Shown here: in pieces, positions 1 through 7,189 of the stretch
Position numbering within the stretch: the first letter of the stretch is position 1
Layout: each line of letters starts with the position of its first letter
Assembly (NCBI GenBank): GCA_002049985.1
Contig: MVCY01000050.1
Span: forward strand, 1-11,948
Source: Candidatus Latescibacteria bacterium 4484_181
Lineage (GTDB): Bacteria; Latescibacterota; MVCY01
Length of the DNA: 11,948 nucleotides
Direction of reading: 5' to 3'
Program-made: the position numbers and the translations under genes
The notes under the pieces: model-generated
Databases searched by the model: none
What the model was told of the DNA's origin: nothing
What the model saw: only the letters and a program-made list of their open reading frames with translations

Positions 1-807
1 CTGTTGGCCGAATTGGAACTGTGGCCAAATCTGATCTGGGCAGCAAAGGCCTTAGGCTGTCGCGTTGCAATAGTGAATGGAAGGCTTTCAAAGAGGTCGT
101 TTTCACGTTACCGACTCATAAACAGATTTGTCGTAGCAGCATTAGAGAAAGTTGATCTTTTTTGCCTTCAGTCTGAAGCAGACAGAGACCGGTTTCTCCA
201 GTTGGGAATTGTACCAGAGAAGACCGCGGTCACTGGTAGTCTTAAATTCGATGTCTCCCCGGTAGGACCTGTTGAATTGCCAGTTATGGCAAATCGCCGG
301 GTAGTTGTGGCCGGCAGCACCAGAGAGGGAGAAGAGAAAGTCTTAATGAAGGCTTTTGCTAGACTTCGCCAAGTAGAAGCTCTTGCCTCTGAATTTGGTT
401 TCGCCGTGGTTAGAAAAAGCCGGTTAGAACCGGGCGACGGGGATGTAGACATCCTCATTCTGGACACTATGGGGGAGCTGTCTTCGGTGTATGCTTGTGC
501 ACAGGTGGCTTTTGTGGGTGGCAGTCTGGTGCCGGTAGGAGGGCATAATCCTCTGGAGCCAGCCGCCTTGGGGGTGCCCGTTGTCTTCGGCCCGTATATG
601 GAGCAGCGGGGAGCAGCGGCCTTGCTGGAAAAAGGTGCTGCCTTTCAAGTTGAAGGGCTCGACCAACTAACGGAAACCATAGGACAGCTATTAGAAGATC
701 CTTCCAAGAGAGAAGTTGCCGGCAGCCAGGCGAAGAAAGTTATTCAGCAAAGAAAGGGAGCTGCCAGTGCTACCTTCGAGCTTCTGACAAAAAATGGCAT
801 CATCTGA
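1..807 (+). CDS. waaA: 3-deoxy-D-manno-octulosonic acid (Kdo) transferase, 5'-truncated by the window edge
   Basis: WaaA (KdtA) moves Kdo from CMP-Kdo onto lipid IVA at the cytoplasmic face of the inner membrane, the first inner-core step of lipopolysaccharide synthesis. The frame is open from base 1. It starts inside the ELELWPNLI motif, which corresponds to the family's ETELWPN, so the N-terminal membrane anchor and much of the first Rossmann half lie outside the window. Further on come VAGSTREGEE, then DTMGELSSVYACAQVAFVGGSL and GGHNPLEPAALGVPVVFGP, all hallmarks of the C-terminal half. Between RLRQ (to base 372) and VEALASEFGF (from 373), about 18 residues are absent in frame. They include the family's L-V-P-R-H-P-E-R segment, which contributes to the nucleotide-sugar site. 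The 3' end overlaps lpxK by 14 bases, a usual waaA-lpxK arrangement. Identity is secure; activity of this version is doubtful. Confidence 0.93.
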   Translation: MLAELELWPNLIWAAKALGCRVAIVNGRLSKRSFSRYRLINRFVVAALEKVDLFCLQSEADRDRFLQLGIVPEKTAVTGSLKFDVSPVGPVELPVMANRRVVVAGSTREGEEKVLMKAFARLRQVEALASEFGFAVVRKSRLEPGDGDVDILILDTMGELSSVYACAQVAFVGGSLVPVGGHNPLEPAALGVPVVFGPYMEQRGAAALLEKGAAFQVEGLDQLTETIGQLLEDPSKREVAGSQAKKVIQQRKGAASATFELLTKNGII

Positions 808-1805
808 GGACCTGTTTCGCAGGGTAGTAAGTGATAGGGAGAATGGGTTCTCGCTCACCTTGCTCCGCTATCTGCTGTGGACCTGTTCCTTGATTTATGC
901 GCTCATTATTCGGCTGTGGCTTCTGGGTTACCAGTGGAAACTGTTTCGGAGGTTCTGCCTGCCAGCCAGGGTGATCTCCGTGGGGAACATCACCGTGGGT
1001 GGCACTGGGAAGACTCCTTTGGTGGCTTTCATAGCAAAGTTGCTGAAGGATAGGGGAAAGAGAGTTGTAGTGCTTAGTCGGGGCTACAGACGCAAAGGCA
1101 AAGGGATGAAGATTGTCTCCGACGGCAAGAGAATTCTCAGCAGCCCCCAAGAGGCCGGGGACGAGCCTTACCTCTTAGCGAAGAGTTTGAGGAGTATTCC
1201 GGTGGTAGTTACAAAGAACAGGGTGGAGGCTGGACAATTAGTTCTCGAGAGGTTTGCCCCTGAGGTTCTGCTTCTTGATGACGGGTTTCAGCACCTAAAA
1301 CTCAAGCGAGACTTAGATATTGTGGTGATAGACGCCTCCAACTCCTTTGGTAACGGGTATCTTCTGCCCAGGGGCATTCTTCGAGAACCTCTAAGCAGTC
1401 TTAAACGAGCCCATTTGTTCTGTCTGACTCGAGTGAATCGGGCAAGTGACTTGAGGGAACTGAAGAATCAGCTCAGAGCCATCAACCCTGAAGCTCCGAT
1501 TGTGGAATGTATCCACAGACCCTGTTTTCTGTGGAGGCTTCCCGACGGCCCTCGGGTGGAAGTGGAACAGCTTTCTGGCAGAAAGATATTTGCATTCTCT
1601 GCACTTGGGAATCCTGAGAGTTTTGAGAAAAGCCTGGTGGAACTTGGGGCAGAATTAGTGGGCACAATGAGATTCAGAGACCACTACCGCTACAGTGTGG
1701 ACGATCTGGAACGAATCTTCGTCCATCGAAATCTGCAGCTTAGACATCGAGATTCAAGTGCTGAAGGGAATGAAATATCTGAACGGGGCAATAGACCGGC
1801 TTTAA
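794..1805 (+). pseudogene. lpxK: Tetraacyldisaccharide 4'-kinase, frameshifted by an internal deletion
   Basis: LpxK phosphorylates the 4' position of the lipid A disaccharide at the inner membrane. From ATG 794 the product has an N-terminal hydrophobic segment (about residues 22-45) and a Walker A loop, GNITVGGTGKT (residues 64-74). The DDGFQH motif (162-167) holds the catalytic aspartate region, and FRDHYRYS supplies the conserved histidine. This frame is LpxK-like until ERIF (about base 1720). The expected T-T-E-K-D region, roughly 25 residues, is then missing. A genuine LpxK C-terminus (SLDIEIQVLKGMKYLNGAIDRL-type ending) continues in the +1 frame from about 1719 and stops at TAA 1803-1805. 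The original frame instead reads on into proA, giving a false fusion. The start overlaps waaA, and I see no strong Shine-Dalgarno, so translational coupling is likely. Identity is certain; the break may be biological or an assembly error. Confidence 0.9.
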
Positions 1806-1822
1806 GTAACCGGGGGTATGCG

Positions 1823-3031
1823 ATGCAGATAGAAGAGTACATAGCAAAGATGGCTCAGGCAGCCGAAGCCCTTCTGCAGATGGCGGCGGCGATTGAAAGC
1901 TCTGCCGAGCTGGTGAGGAAGCAGAACGGCAAGGATTTGGAAGCCGCCGAGCAGAAGGGACTTTCTGGGGCGATGTTGGACCGACTGCGGCTGACCGACA
2001 AACGGATTGCCGGGATGGCTGAGGGGCTGCGAGAGATCGCTGCTCTGCCGGACCCAGTAGAGGCCCTCGAAGAGATGGTGAGACGACCCAGCGGCATCCG
2101 GGTGGGCAAACTCCGAGTACCCATCGGGGTGATAGGCATCATATACGAATCCCGGCCCAATGTCACCGCCGACGCCGTCGGACTCTGCCTTAAAGCCGGA
2201 AACGCCGTCATCCTCAGAGGCGGGTCTGAGGCCATCTACTCCAACATCTGCTTGGTGAAGATCCTCTCTGACGCCGCCTATTCCGCTGGGGTGCCCCAAG
2301 GGGCTGTTCAGTTGGTCGAAACCACCGACAGAAGGGCCGTGGCCGAGATGCTCAAAGCTGAGGGACTGATTGACCTGATCATCCCCCGGGGTGGAAAGCA
2401 GCTGATTAAGACGGTAGTGGAACACTCCCGTATCCCGGTGATTAAGCACTACGAAGGAGTCTGCCACATCTATGTAGATGATGAGGCCGATTTAGAGATG
2501 GCTCAGAAGCTCTGTTTCAACGCCAAGGTCCAGCGGCCCGGAGTCTGTAACGCTATGGAGACGCTTCTGGTCAATGCTAAGGTTGCCAAGCACTTTATTC
2601 CCAAAATGTTTGAACAACTCACTAAGGCGGGGGTGGAGATCCGAGGTTGCCCTAGAACTAAGGAGATCGCCCCCTATGTTAAAGAGGCTACTCAGGAGGA
2701 TTGGTACACCGAATATCTCGACCTAATTCTTTCGGTAAGGGTTGTGGACAACTTAGAAGAGGCAATTGCCCACATCAACCAGTATGGCTCGGCCCATACT
2801 GATGCCATCGTTACCGGAAATTACTTTAAAGCTCAGAGGTTCATAGCTGAGGTTGACTCTTCCTCGGTGATGGTTAATGCCTCCACCAGACTCTCCGACG
2901 GGGGTGTTTATGGTTTAGGTGCCGAGATCGGTATTTCCACCGATAAACTGCACGCCCGGGGACCAATGGGCGTCAAAGATCTCACCACGTATAAATGGGT
3001 AGTCTACGGCGAAGGGCAGATAAGGCAATAA
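1823..3031 (+). CDS. proA: Gamma-glutamyl phosphate reductase (proline biosynthesis), with a short N-terminal deletion
   Basis: ProA reduces gamma-glutamyl phosphate to glutamate-5-semialdehyde with NADPH, the second step of proline synthesis in the cytoplasm. I chose ATG 1823 (MQIEEYIAKM), preceded by a G-run at 1812-1816; the same frame is open further upstream only because of the lpxK frameshift. Family motifs run in order: VPIGVIGIIYESRPNVTADA, LKAGNAVILRGGSEA, LIDLIIPRGGKQLI, VQRPGVCNAMETLLV with the catalytic Cys at residue 242, EYLDLILSVRVVD, VNASTRLSDGG, LGAEIGIST and KLHARGPMGVKDLTTYKW. The length is 402 residues against about 415 usually. The shortfall sits after AQAAEA (base 1870), where the family has about 15 more residues including a conserved L-S-x-x-x-K-N segment before LLQMAAAIE. 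The deletion is in frame, far from the catalytic Cys, and affects an N-terminal helix. It lies just downstream of lpxK and may be cotranscribed with it. Confidence 0.95.
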   Translation: MQIEEYIAKMAQAAEALLQMAAAIESSAELVRKQNGKDLEAAEQKGLSGAMLDRLRLTDKRIAGMAEGLREIAALPDPVEALEEMVRRPSGIRVGKLRVPIGVIGIIYESRPNVTADAVGLCLKAGNAVILRGGSEAIYSNICLVKILSDAAYSAGVPQGAVQLVETTDRRAVAEMLKAEGLIDLIIPRGGKQLIKTVVEHSRIPVIKHYEGVCHIYVDDEADLEMAQKLCFNAKVQRPGVCNAMETLLVNAKVAKHFIPKMFEQLTKAGVEIRGCPRTKEIAPYVKEATQEDWYTEYLDLILSVRVVDNLEEAIAHINQYGSAHTDAIVTGNYFKAQRFIAEVDSSSVMVNASTRLSDGGVYGLGAEIGISTDKLHARGPMGVKDLTTYKWVVYGEGQIRQ

Positions 3032-3057
3032 GCCGTTGTCGCATATGGAAAATAACA

Positions 3058-3080
3058 TCGTAATTATTCTGTGATTACGA
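3058..3080. repeat. 7-bp inverted repeat between proA and hisI
   Basis: TCGTAAT (3058-3064) and ATTACGA (3074-3080) are perfect inverted arms around a 9-base spacer. There is no T-run after it, so it does not read as an intrinsic terminator. It could be an operator or a chance dyad in the 166-bp gap between proA and hisI. Nothing else convincing is visible in that gap. Confidence 0.3.
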
Positions 3081-3197
3081 AATAGAAAGTGAAGAAGCAA
3101 TCTGCTTAGTCTTGTGGACTTGGGATCGGTTGGGCGACGCTGCTGATCAAAAACTATCGTGACATTATTAGCGGATACTACACTGGGAATGAGAACG

Positions 3198-3539
3198 ATG
3201 AAGTTGGACGAGATAAAATTCGACGAAAAGGGATTGGTGGTAACGGTAGCTCAGGACTACCAGAGCGGACAGGTTTTGATGGTTGCCTATATGAACCGGG
3301 AGAGTTTAGAGAAGACCTTAGAGACAGGCAGAATGACCTACTGGAGCCGCAGCAGGCAATGTCTGTGGACAAAAGGGGAGACTTCAGGGAATTTCCAGTA
3401 TGTGAAGGAGTTTCGAGTTGACTGTGACGGCGATGCCTTGCTGTTTAAAGTGGAACAGAAGGGCAATGCCTGTCACACCAACCATCGTTCCTGTTTTTAT
3501 CGCCGTTACGATGGCAACCGGTTTTCAGAAGAGCCTTGA
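3198..3539 (+). CDS. hisI: Phosphoribosyl-AMP cyclohydrolase (histidine biosynthesis)
   Basis: HisI opens the adenine ring of phosphoribosyl-AMP, the third step of histidine synthesis, as a zinc enzyme in the cytoplasm. The product is the stand-alone cyclohydrolase of 113 residues with no fused HisE pyrophosphohydrolase domain. Visible hallmarks are VLMVAYMNRESLEKTLETG, TYWSRSRQCLWTKGETSG and the metal-binding DCDGD at residues 75-79. The CHT (Cys92) and SCFYRR (Cys99) motifs supply the further zinc cysteines. I chose ATG 3198 (MKLDEIKFDEKGL), the usual family start, with GGGA at 3185-3188 nine bases upstream. ATG 3189 and GTG 3159 are in-frame alternatives that would add a short non-conserved tail. 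The stop nearly abuts the next gene (2-base gap), so the two are probably cotranscribed. The gene looks intact. Confidence 0.95.
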   Translation: MKLDEIKFDEKGLVVTVAQDYQSGQVLMVAYMNRESLEKTLETGRMTYWSRSRQCLWTKGETSGNFQYVKEFRVDCDGDALLFKVEQKGNACHTNHRSCFYRRYDGNRFSEEP

Positions 3540-3541
3540 TT

Positions 3542-4288
3542 ATGCCAAATGCCCGTTTGAGCGCACCATATGAGCCCCGGATCTATCGAAGGCTTTTTTC
3601 CGGCGGAGACCTGGTTTCCTTCAACGTAATTATTAAAGAAACTGATCTTGCCATCAAAGCAGAGAGGGACTTAAGATCAAAGGCCGCTTTAGGTGTGCGT
3701 CGAGCACGCCGCCAGATTGAGAAATACATCTGGGGACATCCGGAGTTCAAGACGGCGCTTCATCCCATCCAGGTGGATGAAGATGCAGGCGAGATTCCCC
3801 GGACAATGGCCGAGGCTGGGGCAAAGGCAGGTACTGGCCCTATGGCCGCAGTAGCGGGTGCAGTGGCCGAGTATGTGGGCCAAGGCCTGTTGGAAGATTC
3901 CGAAGAAGTGATTGTAGAAAACGGGGGCGACGTGTTTCTTCGTACACTAAAGGAACGAACAGTGGCCGTGTACGCCGGCAACTCTCCCTTGTCTGGAAGA
4001 CTGGGATTGAAAATCTCCCCCTCAGAATCTCCCTGGGGAGTCTGTACCTCCTCCGGCACCGTAGGCCACTCCCTCAGTTTCGGCAAGGCCGATGCGGTGG
4101 TGGTGCTGTCAAGATCTACGCCCTTAGCTGATGCGGCCGCAACTGCAACTTGCAATATAGTCGAACGGCGACAAGACATCCAGAAGGCTTTGAACTTCGC
4201 CCGATCCATTCCCGGCGTATTAGGAACTTTGGTGATCTTCGCGGACACACTGGGAGTCTGGGGAGAGATAGAGCTGGTGAGAATTTAA
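3542..4288 (+). CDS. UPF0280 family protein, ApbE-like fold suspected, function unknown
   Basis: I recognise this as a full-length member of the UPF0280 family (248 residues, like archaeal MJ1526-type proteins), whose function is not established as far as I know. Conserved stretches are YEPRIYRRL and DLVSFNVIIKETDL near the N-terminus, GAKAGTGPMAAVAGAVAEYVG in the middle and VENGGDVFLR after it. CTSSGTVGHSLSFGKADAVVVLS and ADAAATATCN follow. The series GGD, TSSGT, VVVLS and ADAAATA resembles the order of motifs in ApbE flavin transferases; a shared fold is my inference. There is no signal peptide or clear membrane span, so it is probably cytoplasmic. ATG 3542 lies 2 bases after the hisI stop; TTG 3536 is a weaker alternative that overlaps it. 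The tight spacing suggests cotranscription with hisI but does not prove a histidine role. Confidence 0.88.
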   Translation: MPNARLSAPYEPRIYRRLFSGGDLVSFNVIIKETDLAIKAERDLRSKAALGVRRARRQIEKYIWGHPEFKTALHPIQVDEDAGEIPRTMAEAGAKAGTGPMAAVAGAVAEYVGQGLLEDSEEVIVENGGDVFLRTLKERTVAVYAGNSPLSGRLGLKISPSESPWGVCTSSGTVGHSLSFGKADAVVVLSRSTPLADAAATATCNIVERRQDIQKALNFARSIPGVLGTLVIFADTLGVWGEIELVRI

Positions 4289-4565
4289 GGCTGACACATT
4301 TAGTCACTTCACAGAAGTCGAAGAATCGCAGCCCGGTTCTCTGACGAGATAAGATTTTGCTCTATAAGTTGCTTATAAAGGTTGCCACACTGTTATGAGA
4401 AAATTCCCGTAGTGTAGTCCCTTTATGGGGCGTAGTTTCTGGAATTTGATTGATAAATTGGTGTATGATATGCCCAAATGCGTGTCTGACAGCATCCAGC
4501 GTCCATACTAAAGGGTAAAGTGGTAAGTTTTTCATTTCTGAAACCCTAAATTTAAGGAGGAGCAA
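4289..4565 (+). promoter_or_regulatory. 277-bp gap upstream of eno: dyad, weak promoter candidates, strong RBS
   Basis: I see no gene here. TATAAGTTGCTTATA (4363-4377) is a perfect dyad with 6-base arms. TATGAT at 4464-4469 is a good -10 hexamer but lacks a well-spaced -35 (TTGATT at 4446-4451 is only 12 bases away). TGTTATGAG at 4391-4399 resembles an extended -10, with TTGCTT (4369-4374) 19 bases upstream inside the dyad. AAGGAGG at 4554-4560 is a near-consensus Shine-Dalgarno five bases before ATG 4566 and fixes the eno start. Promoter placement is tentative; the ribosome site is firm. Confidence 0.45.
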
Positions 4566-5725
4566 ATGAGCAGAATAGTTTCAGTGACAGCCAGGGAGGT
4601 CTTGGACTCCCGAGGTAATCCCACAGTTGAGACCGATGTGGTTTTGGAGAGCGGAGCCTTTGGCCGGGCGGCTGTTCCCTCAGGGGCTTCTACTGGTACA
4701 CGAGAGGCCCTGGAGTTAAGAGACGGCGATAAGAGCAGATACCTGGGCAAAGGAGTTACCAGGGCAGTGGACAATGTGAATCGGATCATCCGAAAAGAGG
4801 TGGTAGGCCAAGAAGCCTCTGACCAGGCCTTGATTGACCGGCTGCTTATCGATCTGGATGGCAGCGAGAACAAAAGCAAGCTGGGTGCCAATGCCATCCT
4901 CAGCGTCTCCTTGGCCGTGGCTAAGGCGGCCGCAGAAGATGCAGGCCTGCCCCTCTACAAGTACATCGGCGGGGCCAACGCAAAATTGCTGCCGGTGCCA
5001 ATGATGAATGTGCTCAATGGCGGAGTCCATGCCGATAACAACCTGGATTTACAGGAGTTTATGATAGTGCCCATCGGGGCCTCCACCTTCGGCCAGGCCC
5101 TGCGGATGGGAGCAGAGGTGTTCCATAATCTGAAAGCAGTACTGAAGCACTCGGGCTATAATACCGCCGTAGGAGATGAAGGTGGATTTGCGCCCAGTCT
5201 GTCTTGCAACGAAGAGGCCCTTCAGGTGATAGTACAGGCAATTGAGCAAGCCAGATTCAAGCCAGGCGAGGACGTGGCTATCGCCCTTGACCCCGCCGCC
5301 AGCGAATTCTACCAGGACGGGCGGTACATCTTGAGCAGCGAGAAACAGTCAGAAAAGAGACCAGAGGAAATGGTGGATTTTTATGCCGATTTAAGCTTCT
5401 GAAGCAAGGAATCGAGAGAGGTATTGCCAACTCTATTCTCATTAAGCTCAATCAAATTGGCACACTTACCGAAACCTTGGACACTATTGAGATGGCTAAG
5501 AAGGCATCTTACACGACGGTCATCTCTCATCGCTCCGGGGAGACAGAGGATACTACCATTGCTGACCTTGCCGTAGCCTGTAACACTGGGCAGATAAAGA
5601 CCGGTTCGGTTTCTCGCACTGATCGCGTTGCCAAGTACAACCAATTGTTGCGGATAGAAGAGGAGATGGGCGCTGCAGCGGTCTTCGACCCCGGGTTGAG
5701 CGGTATCTTGCGGAGAAAGGAGTGA
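4566..5725 (+). pseudogene. eno: Enolase, broken by an internal deletion with frameshift
   Basis: Enolase interconverts 2-phosphoglycerate and phosphoenolpyruvate. From ATG 4566, behind AAGGAGG, the N-terminal frame carries EVLDSRGNPTVE, PSGASTGTREALELRDGD, LDGSENKSKLGANAILSVSLA, PVPMMNVLNGGVHADNN, AVGDEGGFAP and ALDPAASEFY (first Mg ligand, Asp242). It ends with TGA at 5400-5402 just after VDFYADL. The C-terminal part is in the -1 frame from about 5396 (LLKQGIERGIANSILIKLNQIG, then ISHRSGETEDTTIADLAV and GQIKTGS) and stops at 5723-5725. Against a normal length of about 425-430 residues, roughly 45 are missing at the junction, including the S-I-E-D-G and L-V-G-D-D-L-F segments that bear the other two Mg ligands. 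Even a ribosomal frameshift would not restore them. The coding sequence on both sides is otherwise undecayed. apgM follows 7 bases later. Confidence 0.93.
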
Positions 5726-5732
5726 TGGGAAG

Positions 5733-6938
5733 ATGATCAGTGCAGAGATTCTGGGGGGATTAGCTATAAGAAACAATGCCCGGATTGTGCTGTTGGTGCT
5801 CGATGGACTGGGAGGGCTGCCGGACGAGGTGACGGGGAAAACTGAGCTGGAGGCTGCTCGGACTCCGCATATGGATGAATTGGCCCGCTGGGGGATCTGT
5901 GGAATGGCTGATCCCGTCGCCCGAGGGATCACTCCTGGGAGCGGTCCTGGCCATCTAGCCCTTTTTGGCTACGACCCGCTGAAATATCAGATCGGCCGAG
6001 GTGCTCTGGCTGCCCTGGGGGTTAACTTCCAGCTTGGTCCCAACGATGTGGCAGCGAGGATAAATTTCGCCACTGTAGATCGAAGGGGAATAGTGACCGA
6101 CAGGCGGGCGGGTAGAATCCCTACCGAGCGGAACCAACAGCTTTGTGACAAACTGAGGAAGATAGAGATACCGGGAGTGAAGCTTTTTGTTGAGACTGTA
6201 AAGGAGCATCGAGCAGTGGTGATATTCCGGGCGGAGGGTCTCACTGATCAGCTCAGTGACTCTGACCCCCAAAAAGTGGGAGTGCCTCCGCTTGATGTTA
6301 AGCCACTTTCGGATGAAGCAGCCAGAAGTGCCGAGATAGCCAACAATTTCATCTCCCAGAGCCGGGAATTCCTTAAGGACGAGAAGCCTGCAAATATGGT
6401 TCTATTGCGGGGCTTCGCTAAGTGTCCGGAGGTGCCTTCGATGGGTGAAATCTATGGTCTCAACCCGGCTGCTATTGCTACCTATCCAATGTATAAGGGA
6501 ATAGCCCGATTGGTGGGAATGGATCTGCTAGCCAGCGGTAATAGAATTGCCGATGAATTTGACACCTTAGCCGATAACTTCACTGAGTATGATTTCTTCT
6601 ACCTTCACATCAAGAGAACAGACAGCGCTGGTGAGGATGGGAATTTTGCCGAAAAGGTGAGGCTTATTGAGGAAGTGGACACCTATATGCCCCAGTTGAC
6701 CGAACTGAACCCAGATGTAGTGGTGATAACTGGTGATCACTCCACCCCTTGTGCCCTCAAGGCGCACAGTTGGCATCCGGTGCCCGTGCTGCTTTTCTCG
6801 AAATGGTGTCGGCCAGATCGGGTGGAGGTATTTTCCGAGTCTCAGTGTCTGGCAGGCGGTTTGGGTCGCTTTCCGGCCACGGAGATAATGGCCCTTGCCT
6901 TAGCCAATGCATTGAGGCTTAGAAAATTTGGTGCCTAG
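5733..6938 (+). CDS. apgM: 2,3-bisphosphoglycerate-independent phosphoglycerate mutase, archaeal type
   Basis: ApgM interconverts 3- and 2-phosphoglycerate without the bisphosphate cofactor. It belongs to the alkaline-phosphatase superfamily and uses two metal ions and a phosphorylated serine. The product is 401 residues, the normal family length. Motifs include VLLVLDGLGGLP with metal ligand Asp24, ARTPHMDELA, and RGITPGSGPGHLALFGYDP with the likely nucleophile Ser70. IGRGALAALG, DVAARINFATVD and RRAGRIPTE follow, then ANMVLLRGFA, the HIKRTDSAGEDGNF metal motif, ITGDHSTP and SHSWHPVPVLL-like AHSWHPVPVLL. ATG 5733 is preceded by GGGAAG, with AGGAG also close by. The gene begins 7 bases after the enolase stop, so the two consecutive glycolytic enzymes are almost certainly in one operon. 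The archaeal-type enzyme also occurs in several anaerobic bacterial lineages. No truncation is visible. Confidence 0.95.
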   Translation: MISAEILGGLAIRNNARIVLLVLDGLGGLPDEVTGKTELEAARTPHMDELARWGICGMADPVARGITPGSGPGHLALFGYDPLKYQIGRGALAALGVNFQLGPNDVAARINFATVDRRGIVTDRRAGRIPTERNQQLCDKLRKIEIPGVKLFVETVKEHRAVVIFRAEGLTDQLSDSDPQKVGVPPLDVKPLSDEAARSAEIANNFISQSREFLKDEKPANMVLLRGFAKCPEVPSMGEIYGLNPAAIATYPMYKGIARLVGMDLLASGNRIADEFDTLADNFTEYDFFYLHIKRTDSAGEDGNFAEKVRLIEEVDTYMPQLTELNPDVVVITGDHSTPCALKAHSWHPVPVLLFSKWCRPDRVEVFSESQCLAGGLGRFPATEIMALALANALRLRKFGA

Positions 6939-6960
6939 TGAAAGGCCTAAGAGTTTCTGC

Positions 6961-6989
6961 TTGACTTTTCCTCTCGGATGTTTTAGATT
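6961..6989 (+). promoter_or_regulatory. Sigma-70-type promoter for the tRNA operon
   Basis: TTGACT (6961-6966) and TAGATT (6984-6989) are separated by exactly 17 bases and lie about 11 bases before the first tRNA. Placement and hexamers fit a strong housekeeping promoter for a stable RNA operon, starting near 6996. It lies just downstream of the apgM stop, so the tRNAs need not depend on the eno-apgM transcript. Confidence 0.65.
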
Positions 6990-7000
6990 AGTTTGATGTT

Positions 7001-7076
7001 CGGGGTGTGGCGCAGTCCGGTTGAGCGCACCTGCTTTGGGAGCAGGGGGTCGGAGGTTCAAATCCTCTCACCCCGA
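7001..7076 (+). tRNA. tRNA-Pro (anticodon TGG)
   Basis: The acceptor arms CGGGGTG (7001-7007) and CACCCCG (7069-7075) pair perfectly, with discriminator A at 7076. The D arm is closed by GCGC pairs. The anticodon stem CCTGC/GCAGG encloses TTTGGGA, giving anticodon TGG at 7037-7039. The T arm GGAGG/CCTCT encloses TTCAAAT. The following bases are CTG, so CCA is not encoded and must be added enzymatically. Confidence 0.96.
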
Positions 7077-7084
7077 CTGAACTT

Positions 7085-7158
7085 GCGCCTGTAGCTCAGC
7101 TGGATAGAGCAGCGGACTTCTAATCCGCCGGTCGGGCGTTCGAATCGCCCCAGGCGCG
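7085..7158 (+). tRNA. tRNA-Arg (anticodon TCT)
   Basis: Acceptor arms GCGCCTG (7085-7091) and CAGGCGC (7151-7157) pair fully, with discriminator G at 7158. The D region reads TAGCTCAGCTGGATAGAGC. The anticodon stem GCGGA/TCCGC encloses CTTCTAA, giving anticodon TCT at 7119-7121, which reads AGA and AGG. The T loop is TTCGAAT. No CCA is encoded. It lies 8 bases after tRNA-Pro, in the same transcript. Confidence 0.96.
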
Positions 7159-7189
7159 CTACAGGAAATTACGAAAGAAAAGCTTAGAT

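Noticed and set aside
1802..2467. 221-codon open frame on the minus strand inside proA
   Set aside because: It lies antisense to well-conserved ProA coding sequence and its translation shows no family features. It is a shadow of the GC-rich codon pattern.
794..3031. A novel bifunctional lipid A kinase/proline reductase
   Set aside because: The genuine lpxK stop is visible in another frame and the linker is out-of-frame lpxK sequence, so the fusion is a frameshift product.
5391..5402. Programmed -1 ribosomal frameshift to rescue enolase
   Set aside because: A -1 slip at about 5396 would join the frames, but there is no canonical slippery heptamer. The roughly 45 missing residues, including Mg ligands, would still be absent.
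361..5405. Common AGCT or CTTCTG motif at the deletion joints
   Set aside because: Some joints (waaA, eno, proA) lie near such short words. They are not at the exact breakpoints in every case, the lpxK joint lacks them, and the words are too short for post-hoc significance.
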